A DNA stretch of 64,000 bases from Lamellibrachia satsuma (GCA_033239005.1 BSQZ01000010.1:9562501-9626500); one strand, 5' to 3'; counted from the stretch's first letter, positions 24,242 to 36,052 are shown. Program-made: numbers and translations. Notes: generated from the letters alone by a model not told the origin.

Positions 24242-25555
24242 GTGGCTTCTACATTAAAGTTACCTTTGTTAATTTTAATGGTGATTTGTCTATTACAAAA
24301 TCAAGGTAACTGTAAATGGATATATTAGATAATGTATGTTGTTCGTTATCACAATTAGCAAAATAAATTCATATAGCTTACAAATGTGAGTAACCTTGAG
24401 CTAATTTGGCTAATTAGTCTCTATACCAGCAAAAATATCCATAACTTGTTCTTTGAAAAAACATTTTTCATTTACAAATTAATATTGCCTGCCACAGCAA
24501 TAATAGAAATATTCCTTCAGAATTAAAAATTCTAATAACCATTTACTGTTTTACTCAAACTACCTGCTACTTGTACAAAATGTGCTTCAAATGACTGCAT
24601 AATACTTAGTGGGCAATCTATTCTAAATTAAAATACTGTGTGGTTTAGGTACCTGTTTTTTTTATTGATATGAATGTTATTAAATTACTGTAGCACCGCC
24701 AAATGTAAAAAAAAACATTTATGGCTTCCCCCCGTCTATTAATCATACTATTGAAGCTGGTGTTACTTTATAAATGTCCAAGGTGTGTCAGCACTTGTTC
24801 TGTCCTATAAGCAGTACAGCAGCATTTATAAAATCCAGTTTTCTCGAGTGACGTTTGTTATTGTGGAGGACTGGATTGGTTCTACATGATCTAATAGTTG
24901 ATCCCATTTTGGAAGCTGTGACCAATCAGCGACCAAGATACACCGGTAATGACCTTTTTATCAAAGTGCAAGGCGCAAGCGTCGAGTCAAGGTATAGGTC
25001 GCAGTGCCACTCATTTAAACTCATGCATAATTTAGTTGCAAATTGTGGACAAATTGATGCAAAATACCACTTGCATAAAACATTCCTGCTCTCAGTTACT
25101 CTGACAATCTGGATTTAAATAAACATCTAACTTGGTACCTGCCTAACATTACATATGCGGGGTCAAAAAGAGACAATATTGAGTTCGAGCCAACTGCCAT
25201 CCTTTCCATTTCCTTCAAACTTCTTTTTCTAGTCGGCATGTTGCTAGAATGTATGTCACCACATGGTAGCTTGCAGATTACGTGGTGTATGGGTGGGGAT
25301 CTACTTACAAGTACAGCAAGTCCACGTGATGTATGACTGACAGCGCCGACCCGCAGATCAGTGGGTACGTCAAACACCACCGACCTCTGGCTCCAAAAGA
25401 AAGAAAGAAAGCAGACACAATTGTTTCCTGTATTATTACTATGTACAGCATTAGCTGCCCGAATCATCGGCTTAAGATCGCATGTTATTTTGTCATTTTA
25501 GTCATTCCAAATAAAGTGGAGCATAATATATAAGACACAACCAGTTTGGCCGTGA
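24242..25555. other. No confirmed gene
   Basis: AT-rich sequence. On the minus strand at about 25142-25237 the peptide MPTRKRSLKEMERMAVGSNS and following SILSLF is reminiscent of hAT-type transposase N-termini, and it ends near a donor-like GGCAG/GTACC. This is too short to call. AGAAAGAAAGAAAG occurs at 25398. Confidence 0.3.
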
Positions 25556-25559
25556 ACCA

Positions 25560-26710
25560 TTGTTTAATTTCCAGGGCACCACGGCCAGTTACCAGGGCAT
25601 TGTGGCAAATTGCAGCGTGGATGCCACCAAATTAGAGGTCTGTTATACCTATCACAAATCTAAAGAGTTGACAAATGGCATGAAATTGACATGTAGTAAG
25701 AGGAAAAGCGTGAAGTGTAAGGCATTTCTGGTGGTCAGCGATGACGGAACTGGTCAAAACTGAAGATAGCTACAATCACCAGCCCAACCCTGGTGATGTA
25801 CAAGCGAGACAGTTGAGAGGAAACATGTGGAAGTGAGCCAGGGATGAAACGACATCAATGCAGGCGATTTACGACCAGGAAAGGTGAAACTGCTTCAACA
25901 AAGTCGCGACGGCATCACCAGCTGAGACAGCATCTGTTCTGCCTCAGTACCAAGCGTGTAAAGTCATCCCTGTACCGTGAATGGAGGAAACACTTCCCCT
26001 AATGCCATCTACAAAGGGTGACATTGATCTGGATGGCCAGTGGACAACTACAGTCCAGCGAGGATAGCGATGGAGTCAACAACATAACAGTGTTTGAATC
26101 TGACTCAGCTTCGCATGCGCTAGAGAATGATAATACTTGTCACGTGGATGGCACATTTGCAACAGCGCCAAGGTTGTCACACTGCATGTGTTTGCCCTTG
26201 GAGTGATGCTGTCACTTGTGTTTGGTCTGCTCCCCAACAAAGAGGGGAACACCTACATTCGTTTCCTCAGCCTCATGAAGAAAAGTCTGCATCACTCGGA
26301 TTCACCATCAGTCCTCAACGCTTCATACAGGATTTTGAAAAAAGCCAACCTACACGTGTTTCCAGGCATGACTCTCAAAGGCTGCTACTTCCACTAGGCT
26401 CAGTGGAGGAGACTTCAATGTATGGAGCTATCCGTCAGATACAGAGAGAATTGACAACTGGAATTGGTTTTGTATGTTACTAGCAATGCCATTCATCCTG
26501 GTGCCATATGTGAAAGATGCATTCGAATTTGTGAAGTACACAGCACCAGATGAACCACATGTTCGAAACTTCGATGACTTTGACAGCACATTGACAAACG
26601 GACAGTATCCCATCGAAATGTGGTATTTCTTTAAATATGATGGCGCTCGCACCATCTCTTTTGAGACTGTGTATCAATATGACAAGAAGGTTTTTACAGT
26701 TTCCTTCTGA
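25560..26710 (+). pseudogene. MULE transposase with FLYWCH-type finger, broken
   Basis: Fragments in three plus-strand frames follow the order of FLYWCH-type Mutator-like (MULE) transposases. First is an N-terminal FLYWCH-like finger (KLTCSKRKSVKCKAFLVV, about 25677-25735). Next is the start of the DDE domain (HVDGTFATAP, about 26140-26170). Then come FGLLPNKEGNTYIRF (about 26225-26265) and HVFPGMTLKGCYFH (about 26352-26393), and finally a C-terminal block (PYVKDAFEFVKYTAPDEPHV and on to FKYDGARTI, 26500-26655). MULE transposases cut and paste DNA. This copy has several frameshifts and stops, and the acidic residues expected between the NKEG and VFPG blocks are not preserved (SVLNASYRI there). 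No terminal repeats were found. Confidence 0.85.
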
Positions 26711-27669
26711 TCAAAAAGTCCGCCATTCCTTGAATGTGCACCAGATATATGACTATTTTATTATTTAAAATTAGGTACCTAAAATTAAGGTGGGGCAGAA
26801 CAATGAATGGAACAGCCAGGCAATGTTGACAGAAAATTAAAGCAGCAAACTACATGTTCCTTGCACACATTAGTGAGACCTCAGCTGGGTCAAGGTCTAC
26901 ACCTCTGGTGTACGACCAGACGTTCCTGCACTACCCGGCTGAACCACTACAAGATTGCCAAAATGATGACATGATCTGTTAAATCTTTGTCAATTGGTCA
27001 ATTGCATAGCAAAGTGACAATGTGCTGACTTCAATAATGTTGAAATGGGTGTTATTGTGTCCGTGTTGAAGATTGCTCAATAAACATCCAAAGCCTCCAA
27101 CCAAAGTTAAACCCTGGCAGGTTCTCTGCTCCACATGAGAATTACCCAATGCAGACAGTGCCAGACACGTTGAACCTGCTCCAATTAATGAAATAAACAC
27201 AACTCATTGCCAGGGGAGCTGACTAAAATAGTTTGACTAAAATATAAATCATATCTGTTGATTACAAAATTTGTTGCATATCTTGAACTCAACGAAGTAT
27301 ACTTTACCTCAGTCACTGGTTGCTGTCGAATGTTCAGCTTGGTAACAAGGTGCCTGACAATCAGAATAAATGCCCTGCACATTCGCTAAACACTGGCACT
27401 TGTCAACTTGGATTGATTTAGTGGTTTTGTACAGGATTACTAAACATGGCTACCAGTAACATGCACGAGGCAAGACGAACCGACAGAATCAATATGTTGT
27501 GTAATTAGCATGTGTCTTCACACTGCCACATTTGTAAACTAGTAATGTTTTCCGGTTCTCATTCATGTGTGCTACATCCAATTTCTGAAAGTGAAAGGCA
27601 GAACGGTCAAGTCTGGTGAAGTTGGGTGTGACTGATGGCGTTGAAGCATGACCGTCTGTCTACTTCCAT

Positions 27670-27830
27670 TTCATGAACAGATATTATTCCCATTCCGCCT
27701 ACTCTCAGTGATTCACCGTCTCTATACATATACAGATATTATTCGCATTTCCCCTACTCTCAGTGATTCACCGTCTCTATGCCTATACTGATATTATTCC
27801 CATTCCGCCTACCCTGCAATAGGATATCTC
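27670..27830. repeat. 55-bp tandem repeat (about 2.5 units)
   Basis: ATATTATTC recurs at 27681, 27736 and 27791, with shared CTACTCTCAGTGATTCACCG between the first two. Units are diverged at a few positions. Confidence 0.88.
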
Positions 27831-28930
27831 CTCTCCCACCAAAATCACCATTAAATTTTTTTATCATATATAAGTGTAAAATATGAATATTTAAACAGTT
27901 CTCTTGATTATTTATAGATTAATTAATTATATACAGCATTCACTAAATATCAAAAGAGCTTAGGTTTAAGTAAAAAAAAACTCAAGTAGGCGAAATGGGC
28001 ATGAATCGTTGTTGCAAACATCCAACAGCAAATGGAAACCTATCATCAGTACCAGCACTGCCTGTCGATTATTATTATCCCACTTCCAAATTAAATAAAC
28101 AAGCACTGATACCTCTGCACCACTAGTCAAACAATATTCCCAAAGCCATTACCCGACAGGACAACTTGTGAGCAGAGATAACCCTGTAATATGAAAAGTT
28201 TATAAAAAATTTCATCATTTCATTTTAATAAGTTACACTAGTGAGGTCGTTTATTTAATTATCCATGTAATAATTAGTCATGATTATACTTGCCAACAAT
28301 AAGAGGCGAACACCTTTAAGACTGGCAACAGAAATCTGTAAGACCCACAAATGAACCCATATGTTTTCTATAATTATGCGCAGGTTTCCAGAACTTTACT
28401 CAAAAGGACTTAGCTTGCAAACTGTGCTCAGGTAAACATTTTCAATCGCTCTTTGGATGTGTTTTGACCTGATGTGCTGTTATTCCAGTAGACCATAAGA
28501 GTTGATAGGTATGCAAAATTTAAAATCCAGACATGTGACATTATGTCCATAGTAAATCAGTCTGTGAATGGTAAAACACTGCTGAATGATTTGTGTGGTC
28601 CATTTGTCATGTGACACTTTGTACACAAGACACTTTATCATGGAGTCAGCTGCCTACATGAACCAATTTCTCAGAAATGCAGCGGTAATCTAATCCAAAA
28701 ATGCACAAAATATTACCTTTATTCATTTATCCGATACAAAAGTGCTCTAAACAAATTCAAATGTCACATGCAATCTAGACTTTCCAAGAGACTTTTCATG
28801 TGGAATGGCACATGATCCAAATAAGTAGGCCGCCACATGCTGCCTGCATGCTATTGCAAGATTACACTGTCCATTATGCTTCCAATTTGTGCTGCATCAG
28901 CAACAAGCCATATTTCATCTTTGATACTGG

Positions 28931-29473
28931 GTGAATATAAGGGATATGGGCAATACCCAGAGTAAATTGCATACTAATTTTTTGGTTTTGCAATGTATCT
29001 GTAATACTTTTGTATTGCGATATAATGACTGGCTTATTTTGTCAATAGTTTTTAGTCTATGCTTTGATGCCATAAGAATTCATAATTTCAATATCATAAC
29101 GGTACATGTTGAAGATAAAATAAACCATACTTTTATAACACCTTGTTTTACTATTATTATTAAATATGGCATTTATATACTACAAAACAGAGTGAAAAGT
29201 AATGCAACCCCAAAACATTGTACCCAATTTGTTATACAAAATGGCTGTGTTGACAGCAACCCTGGCATTCAAAACCAGTACTTCCTGGTCACAAGGTGTA
29301 CCACAAACAATTTACCTAGACAAACATTAATAAGATCAGCCAGGATGCAAGAAATTGGTCAAAAATCAGTAGTGAAGGTTTTTAAATTGCCCATTACTAC
29401 TGGCATACGTTTTTTTTCAAACACAATTTGCCGTCTTCGGGGAGTATATTACCCTGCTGCAATCAATGCATGA
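28931..29473 (+). CDS. Unrecognised 180-codon ORF
   Basis: Open for 543 bp in AT-rich DNA. The peptide is rich in I, F, N and C, with hydrophobic stretches (residues about 35-47 and 75-85) but no family signature. It overlaps a second, frame-shifted ORF (29428-29709). There is no splice or promoter support, and base composition alone may explain it. Confidence 0.15.
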   Translation: MNIRDMGNTQSKLHTNFLVLQCICNTFVLRYNDWLILSIVFSLCFDAIRIHNFNIITVHVEDKINHTFITPCFTIIIKYGIYILQNRVKSNATPKHCTQFVIQNGCVDSNPGIQNQYFLVTRCTTNNLPRQTLIRSARMQEIGQKSVVKVFKLPITTGIRFFSNTICRLRGVYYPAAINA

Positions 29474-29867
29474 AATTAAGAAAATCCAATCACCAATACC
29501 ATTACCGAGTATTGCGTGAGCTCGTGTTTGGCACATGGAGCGCACATTGGATGGGGCCATGTTGCTATATGCCTAAGAGACTGAATACGCCATCTTTGCA
29601 AAAAACTGAGCAAGGCCACGAGATTGATATTCTAAATCTAATTCTGAAACACTTACTTCATCAATTGAGTGCAAACGAATCGCTAGAAAACTCAGCTTTA
29701 GTAGAATAACACTAATTAAGTTCTAACGATGGAAAAGCATTTTGAGAAAAAATACCACCAAACAAAATTGCACTTTTAGAACGTTCAAGTCTGGCCAAAA
29801 AAAATCCTAGCTAAGGGCCTGTTTGGAAGCCTAATTGTATGACAAGATGACTTTCCAGAGGTAATTA

Positions 29868-30865
29868 CAGTCGAGCCTCGTTATAACGCGGTGGTCGACG
29901 TCCATGACTTCGGACCGCGCTGTACGCGAGGCGCATTAGATGTTCTCATATCTGCCACCAGGGAGCTACTAAACAACAGCGATCACCGCCCACTGAACCA
30001 AGTCCATGAACGTTGTCGAAGCCACTGTGTGCTTGCAGCAGTGTTTTTTGCGCCAATACGCAGTTTATAAAGCTTATTAAACGAGTCGACTAGCATCAAC
30101 GTGTATTATTTTAAACGTCACACCCTGTTCAATATTGAACTGAATAAAATACATATTATATATAATGTATACCGTTATGGAATCGATCAGCTACGATGAT
30201 GATGTACTGGACCAATAGGCCTGCGAATCGAAAATAATAACCTGGATCTTAGCAGCCGAAAACGTATATTATTTGACACACGTAGTGTGTAAGCTGATTA
30301 AACGTAGAAAACGACAATATATAGAATTAATAATTGCTTCACTTCGTCTTTCAACTGATCTTGACTGAAGCATCAATTTATGACGCACCACTTAACATCG
30401 ATACATCGTTTCATATGCAGACTATGAATTCGTATTTTTGCGCACCGGTAGCGCCTTAGGTTAGCATCTGGCATGTTGGTTTCGCGTCGCGAAAACGATT
30501 AGATTTACGATGCAATGGAAGCATATGCCATTTCACCCCAGTGTTATATTGGTATTGCATACTAAATTGCATTTAATACTGTTTATCTGATTCTTATGCG
30601 AGGCGTATTTGTGAATCTCGATTGTAATTTACAAACCGCCGAAGCGAAGCCAGCAACAACATTAACGATTGATGTCGTCGGCAGCACAAAACAAACAACA
30701 CGTCGACACTCGTTAATTGACATTGTTCATTTAATGTTCCTTGAGAATTGTCAAAGCAATTCTAAGTTGGTTTAATTTGGCATTTCCCCCGGCGGGTCCA
30801 CGACCGACCGCCTTATACATCCGAATCCGCGTAATAACCGGGCGCGTAATAACGAGGCGCGACTG
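29868..30865. mobile_element. Pogo/Tigger-like MITE (998 bp) flanked by TA
   Basis: The element begins CAGTCGAGCCTCGTTATAAC. The reverse complement of its right end begins CAGTCGCGCCTCGTTATTAC, so the first 20 bp match at 18 positions. TA dinucleotides flank both ends (29866-29867 and 30866-30867). The terminus is of the type known for Tigger/pogo members of the Tc1-mariner superfamily, whose targets are TA. A motif GGCGCGTAATAAC is doubled at the right end (about 30825-30855). No transposase is visible inside, so the copy is non-autonomous. Confidence 0.85.
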
Positions 30866-30869
30866 TATT

Positions 30870-31421
30870 CTCAATAGTTGCATACGATTTCATTTGATAA
30901 AGAGCGAGATTAAACTTGATTTTGACAGGAAGCAATTCTGTGCAGCTAGCAAATTGTTTTATTCAGTTGACTACAATGATGCATATAATGTAGACTTAAA
31001 GGTTGAATGCAACACACGACAATGTGTTGTAGACCGTGAAGATGAAGTGAACAGGCTATGGATGACTCCTTCCGGACTTGTGACACCTTCAATTGAAGGA
31101 ACCTACGTAATGGAATATTTATTTAAATGCGCATCATCCACGCTTGCATTCCAATTGCTCACGCACAAAGACGCACGCCCACTCGAACGCACTGGCACCT
31201 GTAAAACATTAGAATCCTTATACAGGTGCAAGCAGGTGAGATTTAAAAGAAACTTAAAAATGATTTGCAATGATTTGCAGATGAGACAATGGTACAAACA
31301 ATGGTTAAACTCAACATTAATTATTCATGATTTTGCCAAAATATCATATTCGATCATGTGCCCAATCCTGTCCATGGGCAATATGTTTTCTAACACAAAA
31401 TGTTGTGGCAAAATAATTTAA
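30870..31421 (+). CDS. Unrecognised long ORF beside the pogo-like MITE
   Basis: A frame that begins inside the MITE (30741) continues about 185 codons beyond its right end to a TAA at 31419-31421. It is the longest frame here not explained by repeats. Possible acceptors (TTTTGACAG near 30931, TTCTGTGCAG near 30948) and a strong donor (AAGCAG/GTGAGA at about 31234) would define an exon of roughly 290-305 bp. The peptide is cysteine-containing and mixed charge, with no family signature I recognise. It may be a real exon or chance. Confidence 0.22.
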   Translation, partial: LNSCIRFHLIKSEIKLDFDRKQFCAASKLFYSVDYNDAYNVDLKVECNTRQCVVDREDEVNRLWMTPSGLVTPSIEGTYVMEYLFKCASSTLAFQLLTHKDARPLERTGTCKTLESLYRCKQVRFKRNLKMICNDLQMRQWYKQWLNSTLIIHDFAKISYSIMCPILSMGNMFSNTKCCGKII

Positions 31422-32411
31422 GAAATGTAAGATAGTAATAAGTAAGTTAGTACGTCAAAAGGAATTAATTCCCTCACAGGTGTATCTTTGCAACATAAAG
31501 GTTATACTGACCTGTAGAATAGCACACCTGTGTGTAACATGGTGAACATGTCAGAAAGCTGGGTTATTTCTTACAACAGTGCCTTGTTTATGAGCACACT
31601 TGCAGCAATCAAGTCAGCTGATGTCATAAATTTCTCCCCAGACAATCAATTGCTACCAGTCAGAGCATATTGTCTTCCTCAATAATCATCCTGCCTACAG
31701 ATTCATCATGCCTTGTAGACTAAGTGTGTGCTTTGAAGACACAGGCGTTGTCCTACATTTATGTGCACATTCTGGAGACTAAGGAAATAACCAATTAGTA
31801 TTACTTTGAAACAAACAAGGGCATAAAAGGTTCAAAGGCAAATAGGTGCAAAATAAAAGGACATGATAGGTCATGCAAAACAGCAAAATGGTTAGATAAC
31901 AAGATTGCCTGTCATACAAGGAAACAAACCAACAGACTCGTTCCCCGGATTCTTACATAACAAACAATTGTGAATGGAATGTAATTTATTGAATGGAGTA
32001 TGAAATAGTGAATGGCAATATACATGTAATGCGATTTCTACTTGATTGAATGATACACACGTACACTCACGCACTCACACTCACATTTCAATTAATTGGG
32101 CTCTATTTATTAATTTCTCAAATAGGGCCTTACAAAATTACCAGGATAATAGTCATCCAAGGCAAAATATCCAGATGGCAAGTGGACAAGGAAGCCATTG
32201 GCTTATCGAGAGTCCGACAAGTGTTAATCTATGTGTAACATGCCATTATGAGATATTTGCCAATTTTGTCTAAAGTTAAACTTATGCATGTTGCTAACAT
32301 TTACACAATGAATAGATAATTGTCATTATAGTAATATGTTAGTTGTGATATATGATGTGTACAAACTATACGTGTAAACTATTTTGAATAGAATCTAGGG
32401 ACATTTGTTTG
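31422..32411. other. No confirmed gene
   Basis: Unique sequence with one LINE tail fragment at 32163-32236, listed separately. An interrupted CACTCACGCACTCACACTCA tract lies at 32060-32085. Confidence 0.4.
32163..32236 (-). mobile_element. CR1/L2-like LINE 3' tail fragment (copy B)
   Basis: CCAGATGGCAAGTGGACAA and GCTTATCGAGAGTCCGACAA match the 3' end of the minus-strand LINE at 59.75 kb. About 74 bp remain. Confidence 0.7.
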
Positions 32412-32658
32412 CATTACTGTCATCTGTGTGATGTTACTGTCATCTGTGTGATGTTACTGTCATCTGTGTGATGTTACTGTCATATGTGTGATGTTACTGT
32501 CATCTGTGTGATGTTACTGTCATCTGTGTGATGTTACTGTCATCTGTGTGATGTTACTGTCATCTGTATGATGTTACTGTCATCTGTGTGATGTTACTGT
32601 CATATGTGTGATGTTACTGTCATCTGTGTGATGTTACTGTCATCTGTGTGATGTTACT
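32412..32658. repeat. 20-bp minisatellite (about 12 units)
   Basis: The unit is ATGTTACTGTCATCTGTGTG. Rare variants (CATATG, CTGTAT) recur about eight units apart, which suggests block duplication. Confidence 0.95.
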
Positions 32659-33401
32659 CTTGCAGTGCCCATAAATGAAGTCGCAAGAAAAAACTCACGG
32701 AAATAAAGTCACAGTTCTCGCAAGGAAAAAGTAATATGGAACATCCTCCAGGTTGTCAGAACACGTAGGCTGCTGTGTTTGTGTATGCAGCACCTACATC
32801 CATCAAGGCTCTGAGCGCAGGCCAATGCTGCTTCCTTGGATGCACAAAAAGCACTCCTCAACAATGCACCAATCTTGCAGAATATATTACAGACTCAGAC
32901 TGCATGCTTCGAGTCGCACATACCACATTAATGAAGTCATCTCTCGTTTAGCACATCAGGCCTCAACAGAACAGAAATTACTTCTCATTCCTGATTGCTC
33001 TTCTACCTGTCTACAGTGACGTATCTAGGATCTCGCAAAGGAATCAAGAAGGGGCCAGGATTAGTCACCCATTAGCTTACCATACTAGCACAACGGGCTA
33101 TATACAAAAAATCTAAAATTTCAGCCAAAGGCCCACCTGCCCCCGATAAATACGCCACTTGGGTTCATGGTAACCATTTGGCAGTTTGCCAATGGCTAAA
33201 CAAAAATGGAAGGCATTTTGCCAGTTTGGCTGAGAAAACTTAGTTGCTTAGGAAAAAACATTTAAATTAGCCAAATGACTAAATGATAAAATATATTAAC
33301 CATGTTAATTATGAGTGTTTAGTGTTTTAAATAAACCTTCAAAGTATGTATGTAACTGACTACTTGGACAACGGTAAATAATGTTCAAAGTAATCAAATA
33401 T
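32659..33401. other. No confirmed gene; possible tiny hAT-like MITE
   Basis: The ends CAGTGACGTATCTAGG (33014) and the complement of GATAAATACGCCACTTG (ending about 33161) resemble the common CAGTGGCGTAG-type hAT terminus and would define a 148-bp element. No matching 8-bp target duplication is seen, so it is not called separately. Confidence 0.35.
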
Positions 33402-33446
33402 TCTGCAAACCCTCAAGTATAATTTGTATGTATGTATGTATGTATG

Positions 33447-33496
<50 letters not shown>

Positions 33497-33540
33497 CATG
33501 CAAACCTCAAGTATACTTTGTATGTATGTATATATATACA
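33402..33540. repeat. (TATG)n(TA)n microsatellite within a 97-bp duplication
   Basis: GCAAACC-CTCAAGTATA-TTTGTATGTATG occurs twice, near 33402 and 33499, separated by (TATG)n and (TA)n. This forms the left flank of the following element. Confidence 0.8.
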
Positions 33541-33543
33541 CAC

Positions 33544-35043
33544 TAATGCCCTACACGGGCCGGTCTTTGTGTCCTCTACATAATTTTGTGGGCTGGGCCT
33601 GCATATTGTGGGCCTGGGCTGAACAAAATTTAAACACATCGGGCTTGGGCCGGGCCTAGTGTGAGCGGGCCGGGCCGGGCTTGGCCTGGACGTAATAAAA
33701 ATATTCATACAAAACCCCGTTTATTAATGTTATTATTAATAAAAACTGATTATAAATTGTAATTCCTGTTAATGAATGCTTAAAATTATTTCTTTAGTAT
33801 TACATAGTTGCAAATTAAGACCTTGCATGGAATTATAAATGACACTATAGTGTTTTATACATGGGAATGCAGTTTAACCTCTTTTCAACAATGGGACTTC
33901 CTATGGTATTATTTTAATAATGTGCATTCTTTTAATAGAGATATTTCATATAAAATATATGCATAGTTCCATGCCCATATCTTTGTATTGTAACTCTTAA
34001 ACATGTACTGGCTTTCCAAGACACTATGACTGGAGTAGTCGCACTTGTTTCACTGGCTTCATCACAGTTAATGCATGTTTCCCATCATTCTTCTTTAGCT
34101 CAAACTTAACTTCCTATCATTTAATCCGTGATTTCTAGACTCTGTAAACCGCATATTTTTGGCATGAATGTACCCTTTTGCATAGATCTAATGACTCCAT
34201 ACCAGGCCACCTAAGTTCACCTGGCTGGAAGCGGCCAGCCCCAAATATTTACTTTAGATATATTTGCAGAGGCAATCAATTAACCACCAACTTAATCACC
34301 CTTTGACCAAACCAGTGGACATTCTATTGTCTAGGTATTCCCTCCAAACATTGCCGGCCTGAATGACAAGCCAACTGGCCACTGCCCACTGCATAGTAGT
34401 GCCAGTACCCAGTAGTCCAGTATCCACCCCAGTTGGTAATCGGTATTTTTCAATTTGTGCGAACTAGTGACTACAATTTAGTATCTACAATTTCCCCAGT
34501 ACTGACTCATTCACACTTGTACTAATTCACACGTCTGAACCTGATCTGTCTCAGGCTAGTGACTGCAGGCCTGCTGGAAATGCCACTAGGTGTCAGTGCC
34601 AGTGGGTGACATTTAGTAGTAGCTAGTACTAGCTATAAGCTAGACACTACTAAACAACAATTGACATTACTATTTCAGTAGTAAACATTATACAATGTTC
34701 ATATATTATGTTTTTATTTATTAAAACAAGTTTATTTGTGTTTCGTATTTCTTATAAGATTATAGTTTTATTTTCTCTAAACTTAGCGGGGGCTGCAGGC
34801 TTGCGGGCCGCAGGCTTACCCATCTTTGGCCCGCAGGTATGGGCCGGGTATGGGCTTGAAACTTGCGGGCTGGGCCTGGGCCAAACATTCGTGGTCTGGG
34901 TTGGGCGTGGGCCAGGCCTAAATTCTACTTTGTGGGCCTGGGCCGGGCTTGAAAAATTGCTGCGGGCCTGGGCCGGGCCTAGACTCTAACTGCTAATTGC
35001 GGGCCAGGCTTGGGATCAAATTATAGGCACATGCAGGGCACTA
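33544..35043. mobile_element. hAT-like non-autonomous element (1.5 kb) with GGGCC-rich subterminal repeats
   Basis: The left end is TAATGCCCTACACGGGCC. The reverse complement of the right end is TAGTGCCCTGCATGTGCC. Both ends carry dense G+C-rich words (GGGCCTGGGC, CCGGGC, TTGCGGGC) over about 150-250 bp (33552-33695 and 34790-35015), around an AT-rich interior of about 1.1 kb. The insertion lies in a TA/CA microsatellite. The 8-mer ATACACAC directly precedes the left end and recurs 2 bp beyond the right end, which fits an 8-bp duplication but could be chance in such sequence. No transposase is visible. Confidence 0.62.
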
Positions 35044-35049
35044 ACATAC

Positions 35050-35096
35050 ACACATATATATATATACATTATATATATATATATATATATATATAG
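35050..35096. repeat. (TA)n microsatellite
   Basis: Interrupted TA tract flanking the hAT-like element on its right. Confidence 0.9.
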
Positions 35097-35141
35097 ATTT
35101 ATTTATGAAATAAGCATGCTATTAATATTATTATTTACAAA

Positions 35142-35539
35142 TTTTCATTGAAACAGTGGCAACACATGAGGTGGCAACATGACATGGCCAGGTGACATTA
35201 GACTGTTATGTAGAGAATCAACCAAAGGAGATATAAGATGAATAAAAATACTCTCTGGAACAACAAAGCCTAATTTTTTTCTTTCTGAATTGTTTACAAA
35301 GGAAATTAATGCACCGAGGATATAGAGACTTGTGCCAAGGACATATCTCGTGAACAGCTTCTGGTAAATAGTTGGAGGTGCAGGTTGTAAGACCACAATC
35401 CATGGCTAATTAGAAAGCCTACCTGGCCTGGAAGCTTGGTGGCTTCATCTAGCCTTTTCATTGATTGAGGTAGTAAATACCACATTGGAGAGATTAGTTG
35501 TTGGAGCAAGCTGATGCAGAACAGGCAGTCTTGAAACAT
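35142..35539 (-). CDS. Unrecognised minus-strand coding-like region
   Basis: Two minus-strand frames abut. Codons 35539-35424 read MFQDCLFCISLLQQ and on to KRLDEATKLPGQ, ending at a donor-like CCAG/GTAGGC. A second frame (about 35407 to a TGA at 35142-35144) reads through VLQPAPPTIYQKLF and ISFVNNSERKKLGF, preceded by an acceptor-like TTTCTAATTAG. The gap between donor and acceptor is only about 14 bp, too short for an intron, so this would be a frameshifted copy or two chance frames. Both peptides look protein-like in composition, but I recognise no family. Confidence 0.18.
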
Positions 35540-35686
35540 GATGTCTGCTATATATAGCTCCTTGTGCCTCTTCCTTGCACACCTGCATGATAACCATTCA
35601 ACTGTTTCCTCTGTGAATCATTTCCTGATGCATAGATGGTGCGAATTACTGGATGGTACAATAGAGACGAAGAGATGAAGAGGAGA

Positions 35687-35688
<2 letters not shown>

Positions 35689-35757
<69 letters not shown>
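35689..35757. repeat. (TA)n microsatellite, 69 bp
   Basis: Uninterrupted TA dinucleotides immediately upstream of LINE copy C. Confidence 0.95.
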
Positions 35758-35759
<2 letters not shown>

Positions 35760-35775
35760 AATGGTTATGAAAATA

Positions 35776-36052
35776 TTAATAGAAGTATTTTCTCACATAA
35801 CGAAGACAAAAGAATTAGAGGAAACAAAGTCAGGTTATTGAAGCGATTGGATATCAGAAAGTACGCATTCTCACAAAGGATGATAAATGAATGAAACCTA
35901 GCAATGTGAATATTATTAAAAAAATATAAATATATCAAAAGACCAGTTTACGATTGGTGAATAATTGTTGGAATCTCAATGAGCCAATGCTTTCCTTGTC
36001 CACTAACCATGGAGTTTTCGCTTTGGATGGTAATCTTGTTAAATCTACTTGG
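35776..36052 (+). pseudogene. CR1/L2-like LINE C-terminus and 3' tail (copy C)
   Basis: A decayed match to the LINE end at 48.4-48.8 kb. A RKYAFSQRMINE-like peptide (about 35850-35892) carries the TGG-to-TGA type break at the conserved NEW. It is followed by 3' UTR words CCTTGTCCACTAACCATGG and GGTAATCTTGTTAAATC. The copy is 5'-truncated to under 300 bp. Confidence 0.7.

Larger units (their letters stand above)
26711..29867. other. No confirmed gene
   Basis: Unique AT-rich sequence with a 55-bp short array (27670-27830) and an unexplained ORF (28931-29473), both listed separately. Other ORFs are short and without domains. Confidence 0.35.

Noticed and set aside
25096..25467. 123-codon minus-strand ORF as a transposase N-terminus
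   Set aside because: A short MPTRKRS...SILSLF stretch is suggestive, but no zinc finger or downstream hAT coding follows.
33014..33161. 148-bp hAT-like MITE with CAGTGACGTA ends
   Set aside because: Ends are similar to a common hAT terminus, but no 8-bp duplication is seen and only about 10 bp of terminal match exist.
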